From positions 29,184-93,183 of the forward strand of contig CAZHEF010000002.1 of NCBI GenBank assembly GCA_964531645.1: 64,000 bases of DNA, given 5' to 3'. The stretch comes from JBBIMS01 sp964531645. Lineage in GTDB: Bacteria > Acidobacteriota > Aminicenantia > JBFLYD01 > JBBIMS01. Positions 27,957 to 37,838 of this stretch are shown in pieces. A program made the position numbers and the translations under genes. The notes below the pieces were generated by a model. The model saw nothing but the letters and a program-made list of their open reading frames with translations, was not told where the DNA came from and did no database searches. Positions within the stretch are counted from its first letter, which is position 1, and every line of letters starts with the position of its first letter.

Positions 27957-28568
27957 CTATTTTAATATCTGCTCCAATCTTTTTAAAACCTCGTTCCAGT
28001 TAACAATGTTCCAGAATGCTTCAAGGAATTTAGCCCTGTCGTTTTTGTAGTCAATGTAGTAGGCGTGTTCAAAAACATCCACAATCATTAAAATTCTGAA
28101 CATGGGATATACATTTACATTATGTTTTTCAATTTGCATAATAATCGGTCTCTGGGTAAGTTTGCAATAACTCAAAGCTGACCAACCAGAGCCCTCGACA
28201 CTCAATGCAGACTGGGTGAATTCCTTTTTGAATCTTTCAAAGCTTCCAAACTCCTTTTCAAGGGTCTGGAGGAGCACTCCATCAGGTGAACCTCCTTTTC
28301 CTGCGGGAGCAAGATTTCCCCAGAATAAAGAATGAAAGACATGTCCGCCAATGTTAAAGGAAAGATCTTTTAATGTTCCTTTCATATCAATTTCCAATCC
28401 TTCTTTTCTTGCTTTTTCAAGTTTTTGGAGAATTGAATTGGCTCCATTAACATATGCCTGATGATGCTTCTGATGATGTATTTTTACCTGCTCTTCCGAA
28501 AGGTATGGTTCAAGCTCTTTGTAGTCAAAATGAATTTTCGGTAGCTCATAATATTTTTTCTCCTCCAT
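27957..28568 (-). CDS. Iron/manganese superoxide dismutase
   Basis: 203 aa. Metal ligands are visible: His31 in IHHQKHHQAYV, His79 in GGHVFHSLFW, and Asp/His in VDVFEHAYYID near residues 163-168. It dismutates superoxide in the cytoplasm; there is no signal peptide. The H-H-x-x-H-H-x-x-Y motif and C-terminal FWNIVNW are standard. It lies 22 nt downstream of the ferritin-like/VIT1 gene, an iron and oxidative-stress pairing. Fe versus Mn cannot be decided from sequence alone. A strong AAGGAGG precedes the start. Confidence 0.95.
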   Translation of the reverse strand: MEEKKYYELPKIHFDYKELEPYLSEEQVKIHHQKHHQAYVNGANSILQKLEKARKEGLEIDMKGTLKDLSFNIGGHVFHSLFWGNLAPAGKGGSPDGVLLQTLEKEFGSFERFKKEFTQSALSVEGSGWSALSYCKLTQRPIIMQIEKHNVNVYPMFRILMIVDVFEHAYYIDYKNDRAKFLEAFWNIVNWNEVLKRLEQILK

Positions 28569-28589
28569 TTCATAACCTCCTTAAAATTT

Positions 28590-29447
28590 TTAAAAATCTA
28601 TTCCAATTATATTTCTCAATCCAAGACCTATCAAGAAGGAAATAAGTGCAACTCCGAAACTGATTGCAATCATTTCAAGAAATCTCTTCTTAAAATTGAG
28701 CTCTTTTGTTACTGAGACGAAAAATGTAAAAATTAATATTATGATTACAACATTTATTAAAGAAAAAAGTAATGCAATTAAATATTTCTTTAAGATAAAG
28801 AAAGGTAGGACAAGAAGAAAAACTGCAATAATATAAGCAATACCAGTATAAATGGATGCTTTAAAAGGATTATTATCCCCTTCTGATTTCTTAGATAAAT
28901 ATTCCGATGACATCATGGAAAGGGATGCGGATATTCCTGTTATTAGACCAGCTATTCCCACTACCTGAGTTTTCTGGAGAGCAAAAGAAAGACCTGCAAG
29001 AGCCCCTGTTAACTCAACAAGAGCATCGTTCACTCCAAGAACCATTGCGCCTATATAATGGAGCCTTTCTTCATTTATCATGGATATAAGTTCCTTTTCG
29101 TGCTCCTCTTCCTCCTCCAGAATTGTTTTAACTTCCGGAAGTCTTTCAAGAAGTAAGAAGTAATTTTTCTGTGCTTTTTCTTCGTTCCTCTCCATAATTT
29201 TAATTGTGAAGGTCAAGCCAAAGACTCTAAAAATTAAAGAGTAGAAAGATATTATAAAGTTGTTAGGTCTTAAATCTTTATTTGAATATCCTTTCCATTT
29301 CTGATAATGATTGAGCTCGTCATCTGCGATCCTCTCAAGGATTTTCTTGTTTTCATCGTTCGCAAATTTTGAGAGTTTTTTATATAAATAGTGCTCGGTT
29401 AATTCTCTCTTTTGAAAACTGAATATTAAATCTTCTATTTTCTTCAT
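28590..29447 (-). CDS. Ferritin-like domain fused to VIT1/CCC1 metal transporter (MbfA/Erf-Vit type)
   Basis: 285 aa. Residues 1-125 form a rubrerythrin/ferritin-like four-helix region with repeated E/H ligands (RELTEHYLYKKL, ERIADDELNHYQKW, ILEEEEEHEKELI). Residues 130-285 are a five-TM VIT1 domain beginning LHYIGAMVLGVNDALVELTGAL (quoted in part) with the Met-rich, charged cytosolic stretch SMMSSEYLSKKSEGD. Proteins of this architecture export iron or manganese. The gene leads a unit with superoxide dismutase. GGAG is present before the ATG. Confidence 0.9.
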   Translation of the reverse strand: MKKIEDLIFSFQKRELTEHYLYKKLSKFANDENKKILERIADDELNHYQKWKGYSNKDLRPNNFIISFYSLIFRVFGLTFTIKIMERNEEKAQKNYFLLLERLPEVKTILEEEEEHEKELISMINEERLHYIGAMVLGVNDALVELTGALAGLSFALQKTQVVGIAGLITGISASLSMMSSEYLSKKSEGDNNPFKASIYTGIAYIIAVFLLVLPFFILKKYLIALLFSLINVVIIILIFTFFVSVTKELNFKKRFLEMIAISFGVALISFLIGLGLRNIIGIDF

Positions 29448-29571
29448 TTCTTTGCTCCAATATTATAATTTTAGAAAAAATATACTATAGTTTGAGGAAC
29501 AAATCCATTTTTCCCCGCATGCCTTAAAATCTGATATAATAAATATTTGAACTTTTTTGAAGGAGGAATAA

Positions 29572-30945
29572 TTGATAGAGAAAATTTTAAAATTAATTGA
29601 GAAAGAAAATATTAAAGCTGTTGATTTAAAATTTTGCGACCTTCCTGGAAGATGGCATCATGTAACAATTCCATCAGAGCTCCTTACCGAAGAGCTTTTT
29701 GAAAAGGGGGTTGGATTTGACAGTTCCAATTTTCCTGGATTCAGAGGAGTTGAGGAAGGTGATATGAACCTTATTCCAGACCCTGAAACAGCTTTTCTCG
29801 ATCCATTCTGTGGAGAAAAAACCCTCAGTCTTATATGTTACATCTCTGATTCTGGCAGTAAAAAACCTTTCAGAAAAGACCCGCGCTTCATTGCGAAAAA
29901 GGCGGAGGAGTATCTTTTAAGTACTGGAATAGCAGAAAAAAGTATCTGGGGACCGGAATACGAATTTTACATATTTGATAATCTTGATTTTTCAAACTCT
30001 CCAATGAACACATTTGTTAAAATAAGTTCTTTTGAGGCAAGGACAGATGGGAATCCGGAAATATCGTGGTCAATAAAGCTCAAAGGTGGTTACCATGCTA
30101 TCCAGCCGTATGACAGATATTATGAGATTAGAGAAGAGATTGTTAGATTGCTTTCGGAAAGTGGTATTTCCATAAAGTATCATCACCATGAGGTGGGAGC
30201 CCCTGGGCAGGAGGAGATTGAAGTGGGGCACCATGAAATGGTAAAGTCTGGTGACTGGGGGATGATGGTTAAATACTTTGTGAGAAATGTTTCAAAGAAA
30301 TTTGGCAAATTCGTTTCTTTCCTTCCAAAACCTCTATATAATGAAGCGGGAAATGGACTCCATTTTCACCAGTATCTGGTGAAAGAGGGAAAGTCTATTT
30401 TTTATGACCCTGATGGTTTTATGGGATTAAGTGAAACAGGTCTTTACTACATTGGCGGTCTCCTTTATCACTCATTTGCTCTCTCCGCCTTCACAAATCC
30501 ATCCACAAACTCTTATAAAAGATTAGTTCCAGGCTTTGAAGCCCCGACGAGGGCATTTTTTGATGTTGCCAATAGAACAGCTGCAATTAGAATTCCAAAA
30601 AATACATCCCCGATTACCATGAGAATTGAATACAGACCACCGGATGCAACATGCAATATTTACCTTGCAATGACAGCACAGCTTCTTGCAGGATTGGATG
30701 GTATTTTGAATAAAATAGATCCAATTTCTTCAGGGTTTGGTCCTGAAAAAGGAGAGTATAAGTCACTTCCATTCTCACTTTCAGAGGCTATAAATTCTCT
30801 CAGGAATGATTACAAATTCCTTTTTCAGGGAGATGTTTTTACTGAGGATCTAATACATTTCTGGATTGAATTTAAAGAAAAAGAGATTGCAGAAATTTCA
30901 AGAAGGCCACTTCCCATTGAGTTTGAGATTTACAACGATATTTAA
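29572..30945 (+). CDS. glnA: Glutamine synthetase, type I
   Basis: 457 aa; makes glutamine from glutamate, ammonia and ATP. The TTG start is chosen because AGGAGG lies 5 nt upstream. Beta-grasp domain at the N-terminus (VDLKFCDLPGRWHHVT, FDSSNFPGF). Catalytic motifs: WGPEYEFYIF, YHHHEVGAPGQEEIE, AGNGLHFHQYL, NSYKRLVPGFEAPTR, RIEYRPPDAT. There is no NLYDLP adenylylation tyrosine loop at the C-terminus, so control by GlnE-type adenylylation is not expected. A TATAAT lies about 35 nt upstream. Length fits the GSI-alpha subgroup. Confidence 0.93.
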   Translation: MIEKILKLIEKENIKAVDLKFCDLPGRWHHVTIPSELLTEELFEKGVGFDSSNFPGFRGVEEGDMNLIPDPETAFLDPFCGEKTLSLICYISDSGSKKPFRKDPRFIAKKAEEYLLSTGIAEKSIWGPEYEFYIFDNLDFSNSPMNTFVKISSFEARTDGNPEISWSIKLKGGYHAIQPYDRYYEIREEIVRLLSESGISIKYHHHEVGAPGQEEIEVGHHEMVKSGDWGMMVKYFVRNVSKKFGKFVSFLPKPLYNEAGNGLHFHQYLVKEGKSIFYDPDGFMGLSETGLYYIGGLLYHSFALSAFTNPSTNSYKRLVPGFEAPTRAFFDVANRTAAIRIPKNTSPITMRIEYRPPDATCNIYLAMTAQLLAGLDGILNKIDPISSGFGPEKGEYKSLPFSLSEAINSLRNDYKFLFQGDVFTEDLIHFWIEFKEKEIAEISRRPLPIEFEIYNDI

Positions 30946-31005
30946 TGATTGACTTTACTTCAAAACTCTTGCAAAGTATAAAATGTTTTTTTGCTGAAGG
31001 ATTTC

Positions 31006-32916
31006 ATGAAAAAAACATTTCTGCTTTCATTGATTCTCGTCCTGACAATAGGAATATTTTATCTTTCAACTATTAATGATGGTAGAGATTTTTCAGGAGA
31101 TACTGCAAAATTCCAGTTTGCAGGTAAAATTTTAGGAATCATTCATCCTCCTGGTTACCCTAACTATTTAATTTTAAACCATATCTTTGGGAAAATCTTC
31201 CCTTTTGGAAGTCTTGCCTTTAAAGCGAATCTGCTATCTTCAATTTTTTCAATATTAGCTTCTTTCTTTCTTTTTAGGATTCTTTTACTGCTTGGAATAG
31301 GAAAATTATCATCCTTTATAACAACCATTACATTCTCTTTAACTTTTACCCTTTGGTCCCAATCAATCTATGCTGAAGTTTACACTTTGAATATTTTATT
31401 TTTTGCTTTAACAATCTATTTCTTTTTAAAATGGCATCTTAAAAAGAAGGATAAATTTCTAATTTATGGATGCTTAATATATTCCCTCTCCTTTGGAAAT
31501 CATCTTTCAATGATAACTCTCCTACCAGCCATTTTTTACTTAACATTGATTACAGATAGGAAGCTCTTTTTTGATTGGAAGAAGATTTTGATTGTTGCCT
31601 CTTTTATAATATTAGGGGCTCTACAATATTCTTATATATTTTTAAGGAACAAATCCTCAATATATGCTGAAATGCCAATTGAAAATTTTAAATCTTTTTT
31701 CTGGTTTGTTACAGGCGGTTGGTTTAAGTCAAAATTTTTCAGTTTTTCCATTGAGGAGATTCTCATCTATTCTTTGCCGAGGTTTATCTACTATCTTTTC
31801 AGAGAATTTCTTTTCCTCATTCCCATTCCATTTCTTGGTTTCTTTAGATTTAAAAAGGAGATAAAAATTTTCTTCTTTCTTTCTATCTTAGGAAATATAA
31901 TTTTAGGACTCAATTACGAGATTGGGGATGTTTATATTTATTATTTACCTTCATATTTTGTCCTTTGGGTTTTAATGGGTAAAGGAATTGAATGGATTTC
32001 AAAAAAATTCTTTGAAAAAAAATTGGTTTTTAAAACCTTTTGTGGAGCAATAATTCCCATGTTATTTTTTTCAATTAATTACCCTTTTATAAAAAAGTGC
32101 AGGGATTTTGAGAGAGATAGAAGGGCAAAAGAAATTCTTACAAAGATTGATAATGATTCAATCATATTAACCACGGATTACAGGACATACGAATTTCTTT
32201 TATACTTTCTTATTGGAGAAGGAAAATACAGAGAGAAGAATGCCAATGTCGAGTTCTGCAATTCCATTGAAGAGATCAGAATTTATCTTTGTGACAATTA
32301 TCCCCTTTATTCTTTACATTTTAGAAGGAACATTCCTGCAGGAAGAAATGTATATTTTGTGAAATCAAAATATCTATCTACTTTTAAAAAAAGCGGATTG
32401 AAAATTTCAAATTTTTATGGTGAGCTTTACAAGATTGAGTGCAAAAAAAGAAATGTGCCAAAAAGGCCTTTTTTTCTTGTTGAGTATCCACTAAAAGATA
32501 CTCTCTCCTTTACATTTCATGCCAGCAAAAGAATTGATTATAAAATTGATTTGAAAGAAGATGCTCAAACAATTGAGATAAAAGGAATGGCAAAAATCTC
32601 CGGGCATGAGGAAAGGGAGAGTAAAATATTTGTGGTTTTTAAATCAGACAAAAAAAGTTATGTTTTTGATAATCTCAATGAAAATTCCCATGATTCATTT
32701 TTTGTGAAAGTTCCAAAGAATGAAATTGAAAGGGATTTTTACAGAATTGGAATTTTTATTAAGGGAAGAAAGCTGGAGTCTTTATGGTTTACAGATAAGT
32801 CTTATGGAGTTCCTGTTTTTCATGATTATAAAAAAGAGAGACTCAGAATTATAAAATCAAAATATAGAAAGAAGATGGAAACCGTGAAAGAATATTTATT
32901 AAAGAAATTTTTATGA
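31006..32916 (+). CDS. DUF2723-like polytopic membrane protein (GT-C fold)
   Basis: 636 aa from ATG 31006 (GAAGGA just upstream; TTG 30991 is also possible). About ten TM helices fill residues 5-360. The first periplasmic loop has DFSGDTAKFQ followed by HPPGYPNYL, the acidic-plus-HPPGYP signature of DUF2723/GT39-type lipid-linked sugar transferases. The C-terminal 270 residues are soluble, beta-rich and probably periplasmic. It overlaps the next glycosyltransferase gene by 4 nt, suggesting that the two act in the same glycosylation pathway. Acceptor and donor unknown. Confidence 0.8.
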   Translation: MKKTFLLSLILVLTIGIFYLSTINDGRDFSGDTAKFQFAGKILGIIHPPGYPNYLILNHIFGKIFPFGSLAFKANLLSSIFSILASFFLFRILLLLGIGKLSSFITTITFSLTFTLWSQSIYAEVYTLNILFFALTIYFFLKWHLKKKDKFLIYGCLIYSLSFGNHLSMITLLPAIFYLTLITDRKLFFDWKKILIVASFIILGALQYSYIFLRNKSSIYAEMPIENFKSFFWFVTGGWFKSKFFSFSIEEILIYSLPRFIYYLFREFLFLIPIPFLGFFRFKKEIKIFFFLSILGNIILGLNYEIGDVYIYYLPSYFVLWVLMGKGIEWISKKFFEKKLVFKTFCGAIIPMLFFSINYPFIKKCRDFERDRRAKEILTKIDNDSIILTTDYRTYEFLLYFLIGEGKYREKNANVEFCNSIEEIRIYLCDNYPLYSLHFRRNIPAGRNVYFVKSKYLSTFKKSGLKISNFYGELYKIECKKRNVPKRPFFLVEYPLKDTLSFTFHASKRIDYKIDLKEDAQTIEIKGMAKISGHEERESKIFVVFKSDKKSYVFDNLNENSHDSFFVKVPKNEIERDFYRIGIFIKGRKLESLWFTDKSYGVPVFHDYKKERLRIIKSKYRKKMETVKEYLLKKFL

Positions 32917-34367
32917 GGGAAAGAGAATATAAAACACTCAGACTTTCGATTCTTATTCTTATAATTATTTTTGGTTCATTTCTCAGGTTTTATAAAATCG
33001 AAAAGGAATCCCTCTGGAATGATGAGCTTGCAAGCTGGGAGAGGAGCAATCAGGATAGTCTTAATAAAGTTCTATCTTTAGCTCGTTCTGATGTCCATCC
33101 TCCTGGTTATCAAATTTTGCTTTATTTTGTTATTGGATTTCTCGGAGATTCGGAGTTCTGGCTGAGATTTCCATCCGCAATTGCGGGAATAGTTTCAATA
33201 CTTTTTATTTATTTAATTGGAAGGAAAATTTATTCAGAATGGGAAGGACTAATTTCAGCAGCTCTGATGGCAATTTTGTGGTTTCCAATTTACTACAGTC
33301 AGGAAGCAAGAGCTTACTCTTTTCTTCTTCTGTTCTCTATGCTCTCCTTCTATTTCTGGATTATTGTTCTTGAAGAGTTCAGGAAAGGGGAAATCGACCT
33401 TATCAATTCTTTTTTCTTTGTTTTATTCTCAACCATAACATGCTATCTTCACTACTTCGGTCTTCTTTTTGTTGTTCTCCAAAGTATCGGAACATTTTTA
33501 ATGTTTTTCAGAAGAAAAAAGATTCTGACTTTCCTTTTTTTGTACACAATAATTCTTATTCTTTATATTCCATGGATCCCTTCAATGCTTGAGCAATTCG
33601 GCAGGGAAGATATCTGGATAAAGAAAGAATGGGTGCTCCGAACAATTTCTTTTATCTATCATTTCTTTAACAAATCAAAAATCCTTTTCCCTTTAGTTTT
33701 GATTCTTTATTTTTTCTATCCCTTAATAAATTTTATTAAAAATCTTAAAGAAAAAAGAGAATTAAAAATTGGATTTTCTTTTTATACTTTCCTTTTAATT
33801 CTCTGGCTAATTTTGCCTTTTCTAATAACATTTATAAAATCTTTAGTTTCAACACCAGTCATAACCATAAGGAATATTATAATCTCTCTTCCGCCTGCTT
33901 ATCTTCTCCTTTCCCGTTCCATCACCCAGCTAAAAATAAAAGCAATTTTTAAAACTTTTATAATTTTTTTTCTATTTGCATTTTCTATTTTTCATCTTTT
34001 TTTTGTAATGAATTATTATTCAAAACCTTACAAGGAACAGTTCCGAGAAGCTGTCTACTTTATTGTTGACAACTACAATCTTCTTGATAATTCTTTGATA
34101 CTCGGATATGCGTGGAGCAAAGAACATCTGAATTATTATTTCAGAAAAAGAGGTTTTGACAAAGGTGTTGAATATATTTTGGGTGAGAAAGAAGATATTC
34201 AAAAATTTGAAAGAATTATTTCGGATAGACAACAAGAGTATCTATGGTTTATTAGAGCTCACAGAGTTCCAAGCCCTGAATTTACAAACTACCTGAAAGA
34301 CAATTTCAATTTACTACTTCACAAAAGTTTTATTGAATGTGATGTCTGGCTTTTTAAGATAGATTAG
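32913..34367 (+). CDS. GT39/ArnT-like membrane glycosyltransferase
   Basis: 484 aa with about eleven TM helices. Loop 1 carries the catalytic-type acidic pair SLWNDELASWERS and then DVHPPGYQILLYF, as in protein O-mannosyltransferases and ArnT. The segment YYSQEARAYSF is typical of the family (QEARxY). It would use a polyprenyl-phosphate sugar on the periplasmic side. Start overlaps the stop of the preceding DUF2723 gene by 4 nt. It ends 3 nt from the convergent M16 gene. Confidence 0.87.
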   Translation: MREREYKTLRLSILILIIIFGSFLRFYKIEKESLWNDELASWERSNQDSLNKVLSLARSDVHPPGYQILLYFVIGFLGDSEFWLRFPSAIAGIVSILFIYLIGRKIYSEWEGLISAALMAILWFPIYYSQEARAYSFLLLFSMLSFYFWIIVLEEFRKGEIDLINSFFFVLFSTITCYLHYFGLLFVVLQSIGTFLMFFRRKKILTFLFLYTIILILYIPWIPSMLEQFGREDIWIKKEWVLRTISFIYHFFNKSKILFPLVLILYFFYPLINFIKNLKEKRELKIGFSFYTFLLILWLILPFLITFIKSLVSTPVITIRNIIISLPPAYLLLSRSITQLKIKAIFKTFIIFFLFAFSIFHLFFVMNYYSKPYKEQFREAVYFIVDNYNLLDNSLILGYAWSKEHLNYYFRKRGFDKGVEYILGEKEDIQKFERIISDRQQEYLWFIRAHRVPSPEFTNYLKDNFNLLLHKSFIECDVWLFKID

Positions 34368-34370
34368 CTT

Positions 34371-35798
34371 TTACTCTTTTGGAAGTGGTAACTCCTTTAC
34401 TTCGCCAAGATTAAGAGTTTTGAGCTGGTTTTCAATTTCTACTTTTTTCCCAACCACAAGAATCACAAGATCCTCTGGATGGATTGTTCTCTTTGCCATT
34501 TCAAGAACTTTATTTTCATTGACTTTCATAATTCTTGGAATATAAGTTTCAAGATAATTGTCAGGAAAACCTTGAAGTTTTAGGGAGATAAATTCGTTAA
34601 GAACAGCAATTGCAGAGCCAAACCTGTGAACAAAGGAGTTCTGCTCGTATTTCTTTGCTAGTTCAATCTCTTCAGAACTAACAGGATTTTTAATTATATC
34701 CACCATTATCTCTTTCATAGTGGAAATAGCTTCTCCAACAGATTGATTTTTTGTCATGCAGAAGTTGAAAAATGTGCCGAGGTCCCTTCCTGCTCCAACC
34801 ATACCATATGTTGAGTAAGCAAGTCCCTTGTGGGAACGAACCTCTCTCATCAATCTTGAATTAAATCCTCCTGTCCCATATATAAAATTCAGAACATTTA
34901 TTTCAACATTTTCAGGGTCAAGTCTGTTAATTCCAAGATGCCCCATGCATATTACTGCTTGGGTCATGTCTTCCTTATTTATTATGTAAACACCAGGTTT
35001 TGAAGCAAGAGAAGCTTTTGGCAGAGCAAGTTTCTTTGAAGGGTTCCCTTTCCAGTTTTTAAAACTATCTTTCAGAATGGGAAGAATTTTTTTCAGCTCA
35101 AAATCTCCTGCAAGAGCAATTGTAAGCTCAAGATTCTTAATGTTATCTTCGTAAAACTTTTTCACATCATCAAGGGTTATTTGATTGATACTTTCTGTTG
35201 TCGTTCTTCTTACATCAGGAAAATCCTTTCCATAAGCAAGCTCCGAAAATAGAAGCCTTCCAGTAATCATTGGATTGTCCCATCTTCTTCTAATTGATTC
35301 GAGCTCTCTTTTCTTTTCAACATCAAATCTCTCTTTATCAAAAGAAGGGTTATAAATAATATCCGTAAGAATTTTCCAGGTTTCTTCAAAGTTCTTTTTC
35401 AATGCCCATAATCTTATTGATGAGAATTCTGTTCCTGGAGACATTACAATTGATGAGCCAAGATAGTCAAGCTTTTCTTCAAGTTTCTCGGGTGGGAAGT
35501 TCTTAGTCGTTCCACTCTTCATCAATCGGAATGTTATGGATGCAAGACCTTCTTTCCCTTTCGGGTCCTGTAAACTTCCTGTTTTTAAAATCAACAATAC
35601 ACTGATTGTCGGATTCTCATTGTCCACTTTGTGATAGAGGTCAATTCCCTTTTTGATTTTTATAAAATCTGGTTTAACAGGTTTGAATACAAGGTCTTTG
35701 AATTTTAATTGCTTTGGGTCTTTCTGAGAATAAGAAGGAACAGAAAACAAAATTGAGAATATCAGAAACAAAACAAAAAATTTTAATTCTCTTTTCAT
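34371..35798 (-). CDS. M16-family peptidase homologue lacking the zinc motif
   Basis: 475 aa with signal peptide (1-24). M16 fold with TISVLLILKTGSLQDPKGKE (in part) and EGLASITFRLMKSGT at the place where active members have HxxEH; neither zinc histidine is present. The C-half has the conserved RLMREVRSHKGLAYS, typical of the second, non-catalytic subunit or half. The catalytic partner is encoded 18 nt upstream, so the two likely form a periplasmic heterodimeric peptidase like other bacterial M16B pairs. Confidence 0.9.
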   Translation of the reverse strand: MKRELKFFVLFLIFSILFSVPSYSQKDPKQLKFKDLVFKPVKPDFIKIKKGIDLYHKVDNENPTISVLLILKTGSLQDPKGKEGLASITFRLMKSGTTKNFPPEKLEEKLDYLGSSIVMSPGTEFSSIRLWALKKNFEETWKILTDIIYNPSFDKERFDVEKKRELESIRRRWDNPMITGRLLFSELAYGKDFPDVRRTTTESINQITLDDVKKFYEDNIKNLELTIALAGDFELKKILPILKDSFKNWKGNPSKKLALPKASLASKPGVYIINKEDMTQAVICMGHLGINRLDPENVEINVLNFIYGTGGFNSRLMREVRSHKGLAYSTYGMVGAGRDLGTFFNFCMTKNQSVGEAISTMKEIMVDIIKNPVSSEEIELAKKYEQNSFVHRFGSAIAVLNEFISLKLQGFPDNYLETYIPRIMKVNENKVLEMAKRTIHPEDLVILVVGKKVEIENQLKTLNLGEVKELPLPKE

Positions 35799-35816
35799 TT
35801 TTTCCTCTCCATAAAA

Positions 35817-37310
35817 TTATTTAACCTTTTCTTTCCTTAACAAAATACCAACAGTCCTGTTATTCTCACTGAAATATTTTTTAGCAACATCCATAATATC
35901 TTGAGGAGTTATCTTCCTCATCTCAGCAACTCTCTTGAAATCAGCATCTATATCGTTAAAGAGCAAGATATTTCTCAAAAGTCTCATGGCAAGAAAGACA
36001 TTCTCAGCAAATCCGATGGATCTGTAAAGAGAAGCCTCAGCCTGATTAACAACTTTTTCAATTTCTTCTTTCGGAACAGGTTCAGTTTTAAGCTTTTCGA
36101 GATGTTCATAGATTGCTTTTTCAAGTTCCTCTGGTGTATGGGGGTGTCTTGGAAGGCAGTAAATTGAAAATAGAGATGGGTATCTAACCCCAGGGTCATT
36201 TAGATATGTTACAATATTAAGTGCCATTTTCCTATTTACAATAAGGTCTCTCCTGAGTCGTGATGAATCTCCTCTGCTGAGAATATAGCTTATCACTTCG
36301 AGAACAATGTTGTCCTTTTCAAACCATGATGGAGCATGGAAACCAATTTTAATTCTCGGCTCTGCTTCAAACTTAACAGTTACTCTCCTTTCTCCTTTCT
36401 GAGGAGGTTCAATAAACTCAGGTCTCGGAGGTTCTGGTCCTGAAGGGATGTCTCCAAAATATTCTTCCGCAAGCCTTTTCACTTCTTCAAATTTTACATC
36501 TCCTACAATTCCTGCAACCATGTTGTTAGGGATATAAAATCTTTTGTAAAAGTTCAAAGCTTTGTCTTTTGTTAATGTTAGAAGATCTTCCATGTGTCCA
36601 ACAACTGAATGACGATAGGGATGAAGGATAAAAGCAACATTGTAAAATTCTTCATCAAGGAAGCCATCAGGATTATTATCTTCATACATTCTCCTTTCCT
36701 CACAAACAACATCTCGTTCTGAATAGAATTCTCTGAAGGAAGGGTATTTGAATCTTTCTGATTCGATAAGGAACCATAGTTCGAGTCTGTTGGAAGGTAG
36801 CATTACAAAGTATTGGGTAGTGTCATTGCTTGTGCTTGCATTTAAAAATTCACCACCATTTTCAGAGTAAATCTTGTCAATCTCATCTTTAAACACAAAT
36901 TTTCTGTGTTCATTTTGTAATTTAGACAGTTCAGCTATCAGATCCGCAATTTTCTTGCTGTCTGCTAATTTGCCTTTAGAGTATTCCTTCGCAAGCTCAT
37001 CGCCTATTTTATCCATTTCATCAAGGATAACCTTTTCTTTCTCCCAATCTTTTGAACCAATCACCGGTGTTCCCTTGAAAGCCATGTGTTCGAAGAAATG
37101 GGCAATCCCTGTCTCACCTTTTCCCTCATCCACACTTCCTACTTTAACCATTATCATTCCTGCAAATGTCGAAACCTGATGTCTTTCAAGGATAAAGAAC
37201 CTCATCCCGTTTGAAAGGGTGAAACTTTTGACTTTACCTGAAAATCCTTCCCCGAGAATGAACGGGGAAAGAATAAGAAAGAAAATTAGCGGGAAAATAA
37301 GCCTTTTCAT
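35817..37310 (-). CDS. M16-family zinc peptidase, catalytic subunit
   Basis: 497 aa, exported (signal peptide 1-20). The inverted zinc motif H71-F-F-E74-H75 is intact (GIAHFFEHMAF), and the third ligand Glu is expected in VVCEERRMYED near residue 200. There is a helical insertion after the motif (about 85-150, rich in K/E). The glycine-rich linker and FYIPNNMVAGIVGD strand are typical. AAGGAGG lies before the ATG. It probably degrades peptides in the periplasm with the downstream inactive partner. Confidence 0.93.
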   Translation of the reverse strand: MKRLIFPLIFFLILSPFILGEGFSGKVKSFTLSNGMRFFILERHQVSTFAGMIMVKVGSVDEGKGETGIAHFFEHMAFKGTPVIGSKDWEKEKVILDEMDKIGDELAKEYSKGKLADSKKIADLIAELSKLQNEHRKFVFKDEIDKIYSENGGEFLNASTSNDTTQYFVMLPSNRLELWFLIESERFKYPSFREFYSERDVVCEERRMYEDNNPDGFLDEEFYNVAFILHPYRHSVVGHMEDLLTLTKDKALNFYKRFYIPNNMVAGIVGDVKFEEVKRLAEEYFGDIPSGPEPPRPEFIEPPQKGERRVTVKFEAEPRIKIGFHAPSWFEKDNIVLEVISYILSRGDSSRLRRDLIVNRKMALNIVTYLNDPGVRYPSLFSIYCLPRHPHTPEELEKAIYEHLEKLKTEPVPKEEIEKVVNQAEASLYRSIGFAENVFLAMRLLRNILLFNDIDADFKRVAEMRKITPQDIMDVAKKYFSENNRTVGILLRKEKVK

Positions 37311-37329
37311 AAAACCTCCTTAAAACAAT

Positions 37330-37458
37330 TTAGTTTTTCCAGACTAAATTTCAATGCAAAATGCAAAATGAAAAATATAAAAATGATTCAAAAACCTGCA
37401 TAAATGTGAAACTTTGAATTTTACATTTTGAAATTTGCAATTTTCTTTTTTAATTTTC
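37330..37458. repeat. AT-rich spacer with repeated TGCAAAAT / TTTGCAATTT words
   Basis: The gap between the M16 and tRNA-binding genes contains GCAAAATGCAAAATGAAAAAT and, inverted, TTTTGAAATTTGCAATTTT. The left and right halves are rough inverted repeats. Similar words fill the spacer at 42.2-42.45 kb. This may be a degenerate dispersed repeat. Confidence 0.35.
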
Positions 37459-37779
37459 TTACCTGACAATTGAGCCATTGGGAACATTTCTGTCAAAGAA
37501 GGGAATAACCGCCTTTCCTCCGACATCTGCAGCAAGGATCATCCCGTTTGATTCAATTCCTCTTATAACTGCGGGTTGGAGATTTTTTACTATTATTAAT
37601 TTTTTGCCAATCAAAGTCTCAGGTAGATATTCCTTTGCAATTCCAGCAACGAGATTTCTCTTCTCATTCCCAATATCCACAACAAGTCTGAGAAGTTTTT
37701 CAGCTCCAGGAACTCTTTCAGCCTGAATTACCTCTCCAACAACCAATTCAACCTTTTTAAATTCCTCAAGAGTAATCAT
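37459..37779 (-). CDS. Stand-alone tRNA-binding domain (methionyl-tRNA synthetase beta-like)
   Basis: 106 aa, a single OB-fold of the EMAP-II/Trbp111/CsaA family. Motifs: VELVVGEVIQAERVPGAEKL (in part), VDIGNEKRNLVAGI, LIIVKNLQPAVIRGIESNGM (in part), which match the C-terminal tRNA-binding domain of MetG better than CsaA. It would bind the elbow of tRNA and dimerise, helping a synthetase in trans. No synthetase gene is adjacent. Confidence 0.87.
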   Translation of the reverse strand: MITLEEFKKVELVVGEVIQAERVPGAEKLLRLVVDIGNEKRNLVAGIAKEYLPETLIGKKLIIVKNLQPAVIRGIESNGMILAADVGGKAVIPFFDRNVPNGSIVR

Positions 37780-37838
37780 AAATCCTCCTCATCAATCAAA
37801 ATTATTTTATTTTTTATTTCAAACATTATTAAATATTG

